Shown here: positions 21,407 to 32,173 of the stretch, piece by piece
How the letters are laid out: the number at the start of each line of letters is the position of its first letter
How positions within the stretch are numbered: position 1 is the first letter of the stretch
Source: Astrothelium macrocarpum
Taxonomy: Eukaryota; Ascomycota; Dothideomycetes; Trypetheliales; Trypetheliaceae
Length of the DNA stretch: 57,379 bases
Direction of reading: 5' to 3'
Assembly: GCA_021030915.1 (NCBI GenBank)
Contig: JAGEMR010000166.1
Coordinates: 1 to 57,379 of the forward strand
Made by a program: the position numbers and the translations under genes
The notes under the pieces: model-generated
What the model was told of the DNA's origin: nothing
Databases searched by the model: none
The model's input: the letters and a program-made list of their open reading frames with translations, nothing else

Positions 21407-23936
21407 ATGGCAGAAGCCTTGCAAGACCTACCGCAGCAGCAGCCTACGGATCCTGATGCTGCTGCGACCGTTTCTGACTTTATCGATTATACCGAGTTTT
21501 TTCCCTCCGACCTATTTCGCTCTCTCACCCTAATTGGCAAACTTGACTCAACATATTTGGACTCCGCACACAAGATCCATGATCTGACGAGAATTTATGG
21601 CTCGCTACCATCTATTCCTGCGAGCGAACGGCCAGAGCCAGCGGAACTTCGCAAACAAATATCCCAAGCTCTTGACCGTGCCATTCGTTCCCGAGAGGCA
21701 GCCTTTGCGGAAGCCTCACGAATCTCCGATGTTGCTGATCGACATAGTGCTCGTCTGGTTAGCATCAAGAAAAAGCTTGAAGCCCTTCCTAAACCTCCAT
21801 CACGAGATCCTACGCCAGTCGCTGTCTCTTCTCCACAGCTAAGTCGTGCTCGAAAACAAGATACAGATCGCACGCGCATAACTTTGCATTTGGGTACGTC
21901 TACACGCAATGCCGCAATACCCGGAACTTTAAAGAAGAGTCGGAAAATAACGGTGCCGGGAGAGGTCTTACCCCCACCAAATCCAGACTCCCCTCCCCCA
22001 AGTACGGCCTCTGAATCCGAATCTGAGCGCCCGGCTTCACCAGATAAAGCTCGATCAACAAGTGTCGATGCATTGTCACAACTCCATCAGGCCACAAAAC
22101 CGGGTCGGATCAAAATTCCCAAACCCCAGAAGCACAAGCTCAAACTACCCTCAGTACCGAGACAACGACCACCCGGAGTCATGGGCACGAATGTGCACAG
22201 CCAAGTTGCAGGGATATCCACCAGCAATGCCCTCGCTAAGCTTGATCCACCTCCACCTGATGCTAGGCCTGGAAGTAAGTACATGCCTTGGAATAGGCTT
22301 ACTGAATATGAAATGGCAAAGCTCCGCAAGCGAATGAAAAAAAATGCCATTTGGACCCCCAGTGACACTATGGTCCGTCGCGAACTTGCTGACCTAGGCC
22401 GAGGCAAAGAGAATTATGACAAGGCGAAAGCACACGCAGAAGCATCCGGGGAACCATTTTTAGATGAGGAACCCATGGATCCAAGTAAGCCTTTGCAGCC
22501 CGGTGAAATTAGTTTCATTCCTATCGGGGCTCAAGATATGACTCTGAGTAATCGAGGCATGAAATTGAATGAAGCAAAAAAGCTAAAGAAAGAAATCCTA
22601 GCCAAAGAACAAGCAGCTAGAGAGGCTCTTGGAGAAACAGAAGACGTTCCTGGAAAGTCAACCGATATGGGAAAAATTGTAAGTGATATTGTTTTCCAAT
22701 GAATATCTGGATCGAGCTAATTATGACAAGGAAACAACGACACCTGTTCCAGAAAAGCCCAGCAGGAAACGAAAGCGCGAGAGTCCAGTCTCCGAGACCA
22801 AGATAGAAGTCAAAGCCGAGTCTTCAGCACCCACAACCAAAACGACTACCAATCCTCCCAAACGTCTCAAAATCAACGGACCTGTACCCATCGCTCCCCA
22901 TCCCGCCCCCGTCACCACAACAACCACAACCCAAGTCCCCCTCGCCCCACCAGCCCCGTCCCCCAAAAAACCCACCATCGCCTCCCTCCCCAAACCCGAC
23001 ACTGACGCCCCCTCCAAAAAAGACGCCACCAAACCCGCCCCGCCAACCACCGCCGCCCAATCCCGTCCCCGCCGCGGCTCCCTCGCCGCTCCATCCCGCA
23101 CGCCCCTCACCATCACCACCACGCACCAAGCCAGCAGCACAACACCACAACCTCCCTCCTCCAGCCTCGCCTCGCCCCGCGCCACCCCGCGCCGCAGCAG
23201 CAAAGCCATGAGCGCCGAACCACAGCCCCCTTCGCGCCGCGCCACCCTGCGCCGCGGCAGCAACGCCAGCCTGCCCTCGACCAGCACGGCCGAGCAGCAG
23301 CAGGCGCAGGTGCCGCCGTCGTCGCGACGGCGTGCGAAGAGGCCGACGCCGGGCCCCGTGACGAAGGGTGGCGATGGCGGGAGTGCGAAGGTGAGTGCGG
23401 CGCGCAGGCGGAATGCGCCGAAGGGTGGCGCTGCTGCTGCTGCGAGGAGGGGCGGACGGGCTGTGGTGGAAGACGGTGGTGGTGGTAGTGGGGGGGATGG
23501 TGGGGATGTGTTGGCGGCGCAGCAGGTTGGGGTGGTGGTGGTGGAGGAGGATGAGGAGGAGGTGATTGATCCCGATGAGACGAAGTATTGTTTGTGTAAT
23601 CGGGTGAGCTTTGGGGAGATGGTGGCGTGTGATAATGTGAATGTGAGTGTTTTGCGCTTTTTCCTTGCATGCGTGTGGTTTTCACTTGCTCTTGGTTATT
23701 GTTGGGGCGGTTGGGCAGTGGAGGCGTGCGGTGTGCGGTGTGCAGTATGCATCCGTGATGTGATGGAAGCTAATCCGGCTTTGCTTGTGCAGTGCGAGAT
23801 CGAGTGGTTCCATTTCGAGTGTGTGGGCTTGACGGAGGAGCCAAGCGGCAGGCGATGGTACTGTCCTGCATGTGAGAAGAAGTATGGGATTGGTAAGGGT
23901 CGGTCGATTGACGCTGGCGGTTCAAGGAAGAAGTAG
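21407..23936 (+). CDS. ING-family PHD-finger chromatin protein
   Basis: Three exons (21407-22678, 22731-23642, 23793-23936) give 775 residues; introns are 52 and 150 bp, both with CTAAT-like branch sites. The N-terminal 110 residues form an ING-type helical domain (FIDYTEFFPSDLFRSLTLIGKLD and on). The middle is long, disordered and basic, with Pro/Ser/Thr runs and a glycine/acidic patch. The C-terminus is a PHD finger of the ING type: YCLCNRVSFGEMVACDN is split by intron 2 from CEIEWFHFECVGLT and WYCPAC, which completes the C4HC3 zinc ligands. ING PHD fingers read H3K4 methylation and sit in histone acetyltransferase or Rpd3-type deacetylase complexes (yeast Yng1, Yng2, Pho23). Which complex applies here is unknown. 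Confidence 0.9.
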
Positions 23937-24569
23937 AGCATATTACTGGTCGATTGGGCTTTGACGCGAATTATAGCTGAGGGCCTCCGCGGAAAACATC
24001 GAGAGACAGATGGGTGAATGATCATGTGTATATGAGGGCGGTAATCGGTCAGTGAATGCTGCTCTGGGGCTACTAGTCTAATTCATCAAAAATCTGGGAA
24101 TATGCCTATGTGAATTGATTTCTCTGTATTGTGACAATGTTGCGGTGGTGTGAATGCAGTTCCGGTAAGGTGAATAAAACATCTTTCACTGTGGAAAGGT
24201 ACCAGGCACGGTGCCAAAATTGACTTTAAATAAGCCTTGTGGACCAGATAGAACACCTGAGTCACCCGTGAATAAAATATCTTGAAACCGGCTGTGTGGT
24301 AGGCTTCATGATTGTAAAATCGGCCAAGCCCACCAAGATTCCCACTTCTAATTTATGGTTTTCAAGAATGTCTCCGTTCTATGTGTTTTCCATTTGCTCA
24401 GCGTCACTATTCCATTCAGTTTTGACTACAATCTAGTCCATAAGTCTTGAGCTTTGATCTTGCAACTTTGCAGTAATTTTACACCAACACAAATTCAGAC
24501 TAATTCGTGCTGGGGACCTCCCCATTTGAACAAAAGTAACTTTTTTCTTCGTTCAATCTTTCCAAAAAT
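23937..24569. other. Intergenic, nothing supported
   Basis: This stretch probably contains the 3'UTR of the ING gene. No frame or repeat stands out. Confidence 0.45.
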
Positions 24570-24863
24570 AATGAATTATATAGAAAATGGATCTTCACCC
24601 ACCTTTCGTCTCCGCAGTGACGATGTTTGTCTACCTCCCCATCGCTCTTTTCTTGAAAGAGCGAGTTTTCGAGCCCTGGCTCGAACATTTTCTCGGTAAG
24701 TCTCATCCCAAAACATTACACCGCAGAAATCCAGTTAATGAATCATATAGCAAATGGAAAACCACCCACTCTTCGTCTCCGCGGTAGTGATGTTTATCTA
24801 TCTCCCTCTGGCTTTTTTCTTCAAAGAGCGAATTCTGGAACCCCTCATCACTCGTATTTTCGG
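24570..24863 (+). repeat. Tandem duplication of a 126-bp coding-like unit (period 167 bp)
   Basis: Unit 1 is 24570-24695 and unit 2 is 24737-24863, about 75% identical by eye. Each begins with AATGAAT(T/C)ATATAG, three bases before an ATG, and ends at TTCTCGG or TTTTCGG. In the frame starting at each ATG the differences are mostly silent or conservative, which suggests both were selected as protein. Confidence 0.7.
24587..24787 (+). CDS. Microprotein candidate 1, single membrane segment
   Basis: The frame begins MDLHPPFVSAVTMFVYLP and has one hydrophobic stretch followed by a charged LKERVFEP segment. The recognisable part is about 37 residues; a GTAAGT donor at 24696 follows directly, so the true 3' end is probably a splice site rather than the stop at 24787. 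It is paralogous to the next unit. No family is recognised. It could be an alternative or duplicated exon of one small gene. Confidence 0.35.
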   Translation: MDLHPPFVSAVTMFVYLPIALFLKERVFEPWLEHFLGKSHPKTLHRRNPVNESYSKWKTTHSSSPR

Positions 24864-25047
24864 ATCAGAATATCATACCATTTCCACATGGGATCAGTCA
24901 ACTCGCTCGGGATTAGACCAAGATAGCAAACAACCTGCATCTCAATTTACTCTGCGAAGCAAAATATCCTCAATACCAGCAACAGTCTCTCGTGTGACTG
25001 ATAGGCTAGTCATAAAATATATGACGTTCCCAAGCACTCGTGAGTGA
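24754..25047 (+). CDS. Microprotein candidate 2, single membrane segment
   Basis: The frame begins MENHPLFVSAVVMFIYLP, then FFKERILEP, matching candidate 1 in 20 or so of 37 positions with mainly conservative changes. The 97-residue frame runs to 25047 and its last third lies antisense to the final bioDA exon (24942-25120), so that tail is probably not selected as protein. An upstream ATAG acceptor at 24750 suggests the unit starts as an exon. Function unknown. Confidence 0.4.
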   Translation: MENHPLFVSAVVMFIYLPLAFFFKERILEPLITRIFGSEYHTISTWDQSTRSGLDQDSKQPASQFTLRSKISSIPATVSRVTDRLVIKYMTFPSTRE

Positions 25048-27565
25048 ATTGACCAGCCTAACGATGACCCCATCAACAAGAGATCTCGCTGCAAAGCTTG
25101 CGCAGCATTAGAAGTGTACCCTGTCCGCAATCAGTTCTCCAACCTCATTTTCCTAATATTCTAACATAATGCAACGTACCTCGGCCTGATGGATCCTTTA
25201 TACAAATACTCAAGACGCATCCAAGTGCGAAGACGCCTTCCACGCTTCCCTTGTGCGACAGCTGCTCCACAAAGTCCTTGCTCCACATGCTCCAGGGCCA
25301 GTCTCTACCGTTCGTCCGTGATGTTGACGTCGAGGATACCCATGAATTGGAGAACTTATTCCACTCACCGGCGTCCTCCATTACGAAGGCAATTCTCACA
25401 CTCTCAACAGCCACGTTGCATCCAAGCGCATGAGCTGTATAGCTATGACCATGGAGCAAAGCATCTGTCTTGTCGCTACCGAGAAAAGCCTCAAAGATTT
25501 CCTGGCTAGCCGTAGTCGTGCAGAGAGGGACGAGACCACCTGTCAAGAGTTTGGCATTGACTACAATATCAGGCTCCGTTCGTAAGAAGTTGTTGCAGTT
25601 GAACTGTCCGAGTCGGTAGATGCCCGTGAAGACCTCATCAAACACGACAGGCAGGCCGGACCAAGATTTTGAGGAGTCGGACGCAGATTTGCGCGGATGG
25701 GGTTCGTCTTTACAAATTAAGTTCGGATTAGAGCGAACGACACTGATGAGAGTGTGTTGGAATAAGGGATCTCTGTATTTACGTCAGATGGTGAAACAGA
25801 CGAGATAATAATGGGACCATCTCACGCAAATATCATCCCTCCGGCGCCTAGAAGAACTGGTTCAATTACTAGTCCTCCAAATTTATGACCCTGGTCGCGT
25901 AACGTCAGGAGCTTTGAAGTAATGTACTCTTTGTATTTTGACGCATCTCGGGTATGGAAGTCAAAAATTTCTTCGAGGCTGTCGAAAGATTGAGGTTCTC
26001 CTAGCCCAGCAGAAAGCTCTGCCGGTGGCAACACATGCCATTTGCCATTTTTCATGCTGATACTTGGATAATCGAACCAATCTATCTCGTTAGAAATTAG
26101 GCGACAGCGGAAGATGAGTTTCTCTTACAGCCTTTGGGATTATACCACTCGACTTTTTCGTTGAATGGAGAAGGTTCCGAACAATCCATGACGCCCATCG
26201 TATCACCGTGATAACTTCCTTTCAAACCAAGAATCTCGAGCTGGTCTACGCGGTGGTCCCATTGGTATCTAGTTCCAGACGCACGTAAGGCCATCTTCAC
26301 AGCCACCTCCATACCGGTACTACCGCTATCGGTGAAGTAAATCTTGGCGAGGCGGGAATTCTTGTGATGCTCCAAAAGAAGCTCGGTAAGTTTCAAAGCC
26401 GGTTCGTGGACTGTCCCTGCAAACATGACGTGGCCATATCGGCCAGCAGCGTAGGCGGCTGCAAGAGAGAGCTTTGGATTCCCATGCCCAAGTCCCTGGG
26501 TCCACCACGAAGAGGAGGCATCAAGAGCAGGCTGGAGTAGAGCCTTGTGTGATGAAGAAGGCTCGATTGATTTCACATCAAAATAGTCATCATACGCAGA
26601 GTCAATGACGAGTATATCTTTTGAATCTCGTCCTTGATGTTGCGTGAACGGGTGCCAGATATTCTGGTCTGCCTTTTCTTGCATCTCAGATAATCGGGAA
26701 ATCCTCTGCTGATGCATTGAACTTAGCTTATCAAGAGCATTGTCTACACTCTGTAGAGAAATTGCTTGCTGATAGTATGACTGCATGGCTTCTAGATCAG
26801 CGTCTCGATTACTCAATGGATCCGGAGGTTTGGGGAGAGCCAATGTGTGAATACCGCGTTCTTGGAAGTAGTCATGGAGGTACCTAAAGTTCTGGTATTC
26901 ATTGTCTTCGAATATGCAATGTAGTGCGATATCATATCCTCGAATCTTGAGAGACTCATAAGCAGACGCAGTGGATGAGATGCCACCGAGATGGAAATCC
27001 CCAACTAAAATGACTGGTAGTCGAAGAGGGCGATAAACATCGGCCTGAGAGTTTCCTGACGGTGTTGGAGAAAGAACTCCGCCGGCCGTTTCAACAAAGA
27101 CAACATCATCTCCTCGGTTTGCAGTCTCACTCAAGGCTTCGCGCACTTTTTGCAAGATAAATGAGTCCTGAGTTACCTGCCAGGTAGGTCAGATGAGCCA
27201 AGATTAAGGCACCAGTGAAGCTCACATTTCCTTCTTCTTGAGCAGCCAGATGCGGGCTGACGGGACGCGAGAATTGGACCAATGTCTTTGTGTTAATAGC
27301 ATTGGTGAACCGCGAAATATGCCTACATGCCGTTAAGGATAGAACACCAAAGAATCGCAGCAAAGATTACGGGGCCACACAGTCCGTCAGCGTCGTCACT
27401 TGCCCCAGTACTCACTGGTTTCAAGTAACTGATGTTGAGCTTTCTCTTTTCCTTTAAAGACTTGCACAAAATGGTTGATGCTATGGTCTTGCCAACATTC
27501 GTGTTGGCCCCGTACACTTGCAATGCCTGGAGCGACGGCCAGAGGGCAGAGCCAATTCGCTGCAT
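24942..27565 (-). CDS. bioDA: Bifunctional dethiobiotin synthetase / DAPA aminotransferase
   Basis: Six exons (27565-27381, 27322-27226, 27176-26129, 26081-25826, 25772-25180, 25120-24942) join in frame to give 785 residues. The N-terminal BioD half has the P-loop GANTNVGKT, the lysine-containing YLKPVSTG and VETAGGV. The C-terminal BioA half has WWTQGLGHG, YFTDSGSTGMEVAVKMAL, KGSYHGDT, the FDEVFTG aspartate and AKLLTGG with the PLP-binding lysine. It converts KAPA to DAPA and DAPA to dethiobiotin. The D-then-A fusion order equals plant BIO3-BIO1 and the fungal enzyme (biA in Aspergillus nidulans). An ATG 32 codons upstream (27661) is in frame, but homology starts near MQRIGSALW at 27565. It is divergent from bioF, with 747 bp between them. 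Confidence 0.93.
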
Positions 27566-28312
27566 CGATACAGATATGACTCTCTCACATGGCCATTTGG
27601 TAGAAGCAAGAACAGGCCCATCATGAAAAATAAGGGGACAGGGATGCGCGTAGACATCCAAACACTATCCTAACTGGGATGAAAACCGCCGAGGTTCAGC
27701 CAAAATGCACAGTCACCGGTGGAATTGCTGACTCAACACCAGCGACGCGAGCTGTCCTCCTTCGTCCCCTTTAGCGTGGCATTCTATTGACAGACTATTC
27801 GAAGGATACCAATCAGCTTCTTATTCGCCCCTGCTTGTGCCTCAAAGAAGATCTGCGCACCAAAATTATGATGATTTTTCGGCGAGATTTTACGTGTGCG
27901 GAACGTTTTCGGAGTATCGGAAGCGTCTTGTTGAGAGAACTAGACTACACCACCTCAATGCATCCAACAGATTTTCACATTCTTTCGATAAGTCCTTGTA
28001 CGATTTGGTTCGCGTGAAAGGCCTCTTTCGAACATCTTAGAAACCCGCAGCTAAGCTAATGATGATCTACCCACGGTCACACATCTTGGAAAATCAAACA
28101 CTAACCAAATTTTGCTCTACCCTGGCCGTTTTCGGCCTCGCCTTGGACCCATGAAGATTATCCATGTTACTCTACACACTCTCATCATCAATTACGCTAG
28201 TCGCACGCCGTAATTTAGCGGTGCAATAACCGAACGTGCCGGGCCGTGCCAATGTACTGTAAACCAGTGTTCGCAACTAAGAGCAGGTTTGAGTTGATGT
28301 TGACTGATTCTT
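27566..28312. promoter_or_regulatory. Shared bioDA/bioF divergent promoter region
   Basis: The 747 bp between the start codons of two genes of one pathway must serve both. A direct repeat of CGTGCC with a 4-bp spacer lies at 28235-28250 close to bioF. No further element is obvious to me, and no gene is seen. Confidence 0.5.
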
Positions 28313-29693
28313 ATGGTTGCGTGCTTGGGAGCCATGTTAGAGGGTCGGAAAACAGCAAGTGGGTTAGAAACAAGCCTCCTGGCGAAACTCCAATCGCGGA
28401 AAGAAAAATCGACTTTTCGCCAGCTCACCACTAGTGCGCCAGCGGCTGTCGATTTTTCGTCCAATGATTTTCTTTCCTTGTCCACCTCGCCCGTCCTCAG
28501 GGAGGCTTTCCTAAAGGAGCTCACACAAAACAAATCCCATTTCACGCTGGGCTCTACAGGCTCGCGGTTATTGGACGGCAATTCCGCATACGCTGACGAG
28601 CTTGAGTCCTCTATTGCAAGGTTTCACGGGGCGCCTTCGGGTTTGCTATGGAATTCAGGGTTTGATGCCAATTCCGGACTGTTTGCTTGTATACCACAAC
28701 CCGGAGATTGTATCATATATGATGAAGCAATTCATGCAAGCGTTCATGATGGTATGAATTTTTCTAGAGCCAAGGATAGAAGGGCGTTCAAACACAATTC
28801 GGTTTTGCATCTTCGAGATGTGATACACTCTGTTTTGCGAGCAGAAGCTCAAGTTCAAGATGGTACAGTGAATGTTTTCGTCGCCGTGGAATCCGTATAT
28901 AGCATGGATGGTGACCTTGCGCCTCTGGCAGAGATTGTGTGTGTGGTCGAAGAATTACTTCCGGGAAATGGTCACATTATCGTTGATGAAGCTCATGGGA
29001 CTGGGGTCTTGGGCCCGAACGGTCGAGGCTTGGTCTGTGAGCTTCAGCTCGAGGAGAGAATCTTTGCGAGACTCCACACGTTCGGAAAGTCGCTGGCTAG
29101 TGGTGGTGGTGTGTTGAGATGTTCCTTGCAAGAGTTCTGTTAACGCTGATAATATATTCAAGCTATCCTCCTATGTTCTCCAATCGTTAGGTCTTACCTT
29201 ATCAACTATGCCCGACCATTGATATACACCACGTTTCTATCATTTCCAAGTTTGGCTTGCATTCGCGCTGCATATTCTCTGCTCCAGAACGGATATACGG
29301 AAAAAGTGAGATGTCCTCTACTTGCTTTGGACCGCATATTGCTAATTCGAGTAGTTGGTCATTCATTTATACTCCATGATCGAGCATTTTCACACAAAAC
29401 TTCTTATCATGCTTGCAAAACACGAGAGTCGGCCCGATCTCTTGCGCGTATCTGCCGAACAGCCAAAGTCGCCCATCTTTGCGCTTGAGACAAACCACCC
29501 TCGAAAGCTGGCGAAAGAGTGCCAAGAAAATGGATTTGTGGTTCGCGCAGTGGTGCCTCCAACCGTTCCAACGAGACGGGTGCGAGTTTGTATTCATGCC
29601 GGAAACACCGCCGAAGAGGTAAGAAGATTGGTCGAACGCATTGAGAAATGGCTGTCGTCGGAAATTCGAGCATCTGTTAAATGTCGAATATGA
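28313..29693 (+). CDS. bioF: 8-amino-7-oxononanoate (KAPA) synthase
   Basis: Three exons (28313-29108, 29163-29305, 29355-29693) give 425 residues; introns are 54 and 49 bp. It belongs to the alpha-oxoamine synthases: FSSNDFLSLS near the start, FTLGSTGSRLLDGN, the cofactor-contact DEAHGTGVLGPNGRG, and HTFGKSLASGG with the PLP lysine. Intron 1 falls just after that lysine and splicing restores GAILLCSPIVRSYLIN. It condenses pimeloyl-CoA with alanine, the first dedicated step of biotin synthesis. The last three residues, CRI, fit the loose PTS1 pattern [SAC][KRH][LMI]; fungal BioF is known to be peroxisomal, so this may be a weak signal. The start could also be the ATG at 28334. Confidence 0.92.
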
Positions 29694-29747
29694 TAGAGGG
29701 CATTAACATGAAGACTATGTACATATAAAGCTATTTTTCATGCTGCA

Positions 29748-31029
29748 TCATGCCTCGGCTAAATGAGATGTCTGTTCGCTTGCCATCCGAATGTCTTGAA
29801 AAGAGTTTGGCGCTATGTTTTCAAGATTACTCGTTCGTATATCGTGTTGCGATGCCATGGGCTTCAAACCCCACTTTTCAAACATTGCCTTGTCCTCATC
29901 GAAGCCATTGCAATCTGTGGTAAGCATCTTTTCGCCGGTGAACACAGCATTTGCGCCAGATGTAAAGCACAACATTTGTTGTTCTTCAGTCATAACGTTC
30001 CTCCCGGCAGCGAGCCGAATGATGGTCTTGGGAATGACCAGTCTTGCTGTGGCGATAGTTCTCACGATAGCGTCAAAGGGGATCGGCGTACTCTCTCCAA
30101 GAGGCGTACCCTTGATGGGCACTAATGCATTGACTGGAAAGCTTTCCGGATGACTAGGCATAGTGGCAACAGTAAAGATTAGGCCAACATGATCCTTTGC
30201 TTCTTCTCCCAGGCCTAGGATGCCGCCACTACAGACATTAATTCCAGCTCTCCGCACATTATCAATAGTGGCCAATCGTTCATCGTATGATCGTGTAGTA
30301 ATGACGTTGGGGTAGTGCTCTCTTGACGTATCAACGTTGTGATTGTACGCCGTCAACCCTGCATCCTTCAACTCCTGGGCCTGGCTAGCATCTACCATGC
30401 CTAATGTAACGCATGCCTCCATCCCCATGTCCCTGACGCCTTCAATCATGGCCTTGACATTCTTGAGAGATGTTTTTCGACCACGCATATCCCTCCATGC
30501 AGCACCCATGCAGAACCGTGACGAGCCATTGGCCTTGGCGATGCGAGCGGCGTCAAGAACAGACTCGACCGTGACCATCTTTTGAGCTTTGAGGCCGGTA
30601 CTATAGCGTGATGACTGGGCGCAGTAGCTGCAATCTTCGGAACAGCCGCCAGTCTTGATATTCATAAGAGTACAAAGCTGTATGGCGCCGGGTGCGTGGA
30701 AGCGACGGTGAATTGTGGCCTGGTGGTTGCATTAGCATCAGAGCGCAAGCCACAGAGGAGCATGTCGTATGTCATCGCCGTCTCTGCCAATCAAGACAGG
30801 GACCGGCAATTGAGAAACGCACAGCGGCATATTGTAGGTCAAATAGAGGAGTGTTGTAGATCTCTGTGATCTCCTCTTTTGTCCAGTTCGTGCGAGGACC
30901 AGGCGCAGTCAAGGCCTCCTGCATAGCAGAAACGCGAGCTGGGGGAACGTCATGGACACTGCTGAAAGCCCGTATAGAAGGCCTGCAGAGTCGAAAACTC
31001 AGACGAGAAGAAGAAAGAAAAGCAGCCAT
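29748..31029 (-). CDS. bioB: Biotin synthase (radical SAM)
   Basis: Two exons (31029-30823, 30719-29748) separated by a 103-bp intron give 392 residues. The radical-SAM cluster motif CSEDCSYC is intact and followed by AQSSRYSTG. Further family motifs are MGAAWRDM, VDASQAQELKDAGLTAYNHN, SGGILGLGE and AAGRN. It inserts sulfur into dethiobiotin. The first 25 or so residues (MAAFLSSSRLSFRLCRPSIRAF) are rich in Arg and Ser without acids, a mitochondrial presequence as expected for eukaryotic BIO2. An in-frame ATG 11 codons upstream (31062) is possible. It converges on bioF with 54 bp between stops, so 3' untranslated regions probably overlap. Confidence 0.93.
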
Positions 31030-31654
31030 ATTGGCCAGCAAATCTAATGTCGGCTTGCACATTATCTATGCAGTGTCTTGGAGGTGATTTATCAAGCTTA
31101 ATCTGCTTAGTCACCTGCCCCGGCGCATCCGAATTTAGGAGATGCGGGGTGGTGGGGTTGACGACTAGGTGCCCCCGTTTGGAATTGCTAATTTAGTCAT
31201 ACGGACTTGTGGATATCAAAAGAAACGCGGCGCCTCGCCACCGGATTATCGATTTCTGCTTAGGTACTTTCAACATTGCGTTGAGATAGCCAATCGCTTA
31301 CTTCCTTCGGCAACTGGTCCGATCCTTGTGTATTTGAATACGCTTATTGATCTCCGTTCTACTTGACATGATGTTATGGGCATTGCCAGTCTTATCCCTG
31401 TGTAATCCATGTACTTGCAACGGAAATGGCTACAGTGTTCCTGATCACGAAAATGCTGTAAAGACTTTGCAGTGGAGTTGAGAATAAATTATAGTCTTCG
31501 ATACACTTGTTATTGAGTTGGTGATACCAAATCACAAATCATAGACGTGGAAAACAAGTTGCTGTCCAGTAGTAGTAGTTGCTCTGTATAATCATTTTTT
31601 ACCACAGAAGTGTGATAATGTCACTTTCCTAAGAATTGCTCTCCAGTCAACCAT
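31030..31654. other. Intergenic, nothing supported
   Basis: This region holds the bioB promoter on its left side. I see no gene in the remainder. Confidence 0.45.
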
Positions 31655-32173
31655 TCATCCCTGTTCAGAGCCGGCTTGCTCAAAGCCACTGTTGTCGAAG
31701 CTGTTGTACACAGAGCCGCCGTGTTCGGGGCTGCTGTGATTAGATCCGCCATGTTGAGAGCCGCCATAGTGAGAGCCGCCGTGTTGAGATCCGTTGTACG
31801 CAGAGCCGTTGTACGCAGAGCCTCCATTTCCAGAGACGCTATGGTCAGAGTCGCCGTGTGTAGATTCATAGCATGACCCAGCCTCAGAACTTTCGTACCA
31901 AGGATGCGTAGTACATAGGGCTGTCGGTGGTCCGTACATGCCATCATCCTCACATACATAACCCTCATCACATTTTCCTTCGAACAACTTCCAGTCCATA
32001 GAACCTCGTAACATGCTGTCGGCACATACTAGGACCCACTTAATCTCGTCGCGGCACGCTGACATCTTGAATGCTGGAAATGTGGAATCTAGACATAAGT
32101 TGATAGGATAGTCAGACAGCGAAGACGCCGATGCGTAAGTAAAAAATATCAAGTTGTTAATCGATAGTCTCAT
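31655..32173 (-). CDS. Small secreted Cys-containing protein with C-terminal Gly/Ser repeats
   Basis: A single-exon frame of 172 residues. The N-terminus (MRLSINNLIFFTYASASSLS) looks like a signal peptide. Residues about 25-105 contain seven cysteines in a compact domain (NLCLD, SACRD, LVCAD, GKCDEGYVCED). The last 60 residues are imperfect repeats of GGSxYNGS and GGSxHGGS type, mirrored in the DNA as short tandem units at about 31670-31830. Repeat tails of this kind occur in fungal wall or effector-type proteins and tend to vary in number. No family is recognised. Role outside the cell is inferred from the signal peptide. Confidence 0.6.
   Translation of the reverse strand: MRLSINNLIFFTYASASSLSDYPINLCLDSTFPAFKMSACRDEIKWVLVCADSMLRGSMDWKLFEGKCDEGYVCEDDGMYGPPTALCTTHPWYESSEAGSCYESTHGDSDHSVSGNGGSAYNGSAYNGSQHGGSHYGGSQHGGSNHSSPEHGGSVYNSFDNSGFEQAGSEQG

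Noticed and set aside
23113..23685. 190-residue minus-strand His/Pro/Ser-rich frame
   Set aside because: Shadow of the low-complexity middle of the ING-family gene.
24942..27661. bioDA as a pseudogene broken into several frames
   Set aside because: Every break is explained by a short intron with good splice sites, and the joined frame keeps all catalytic motifs.
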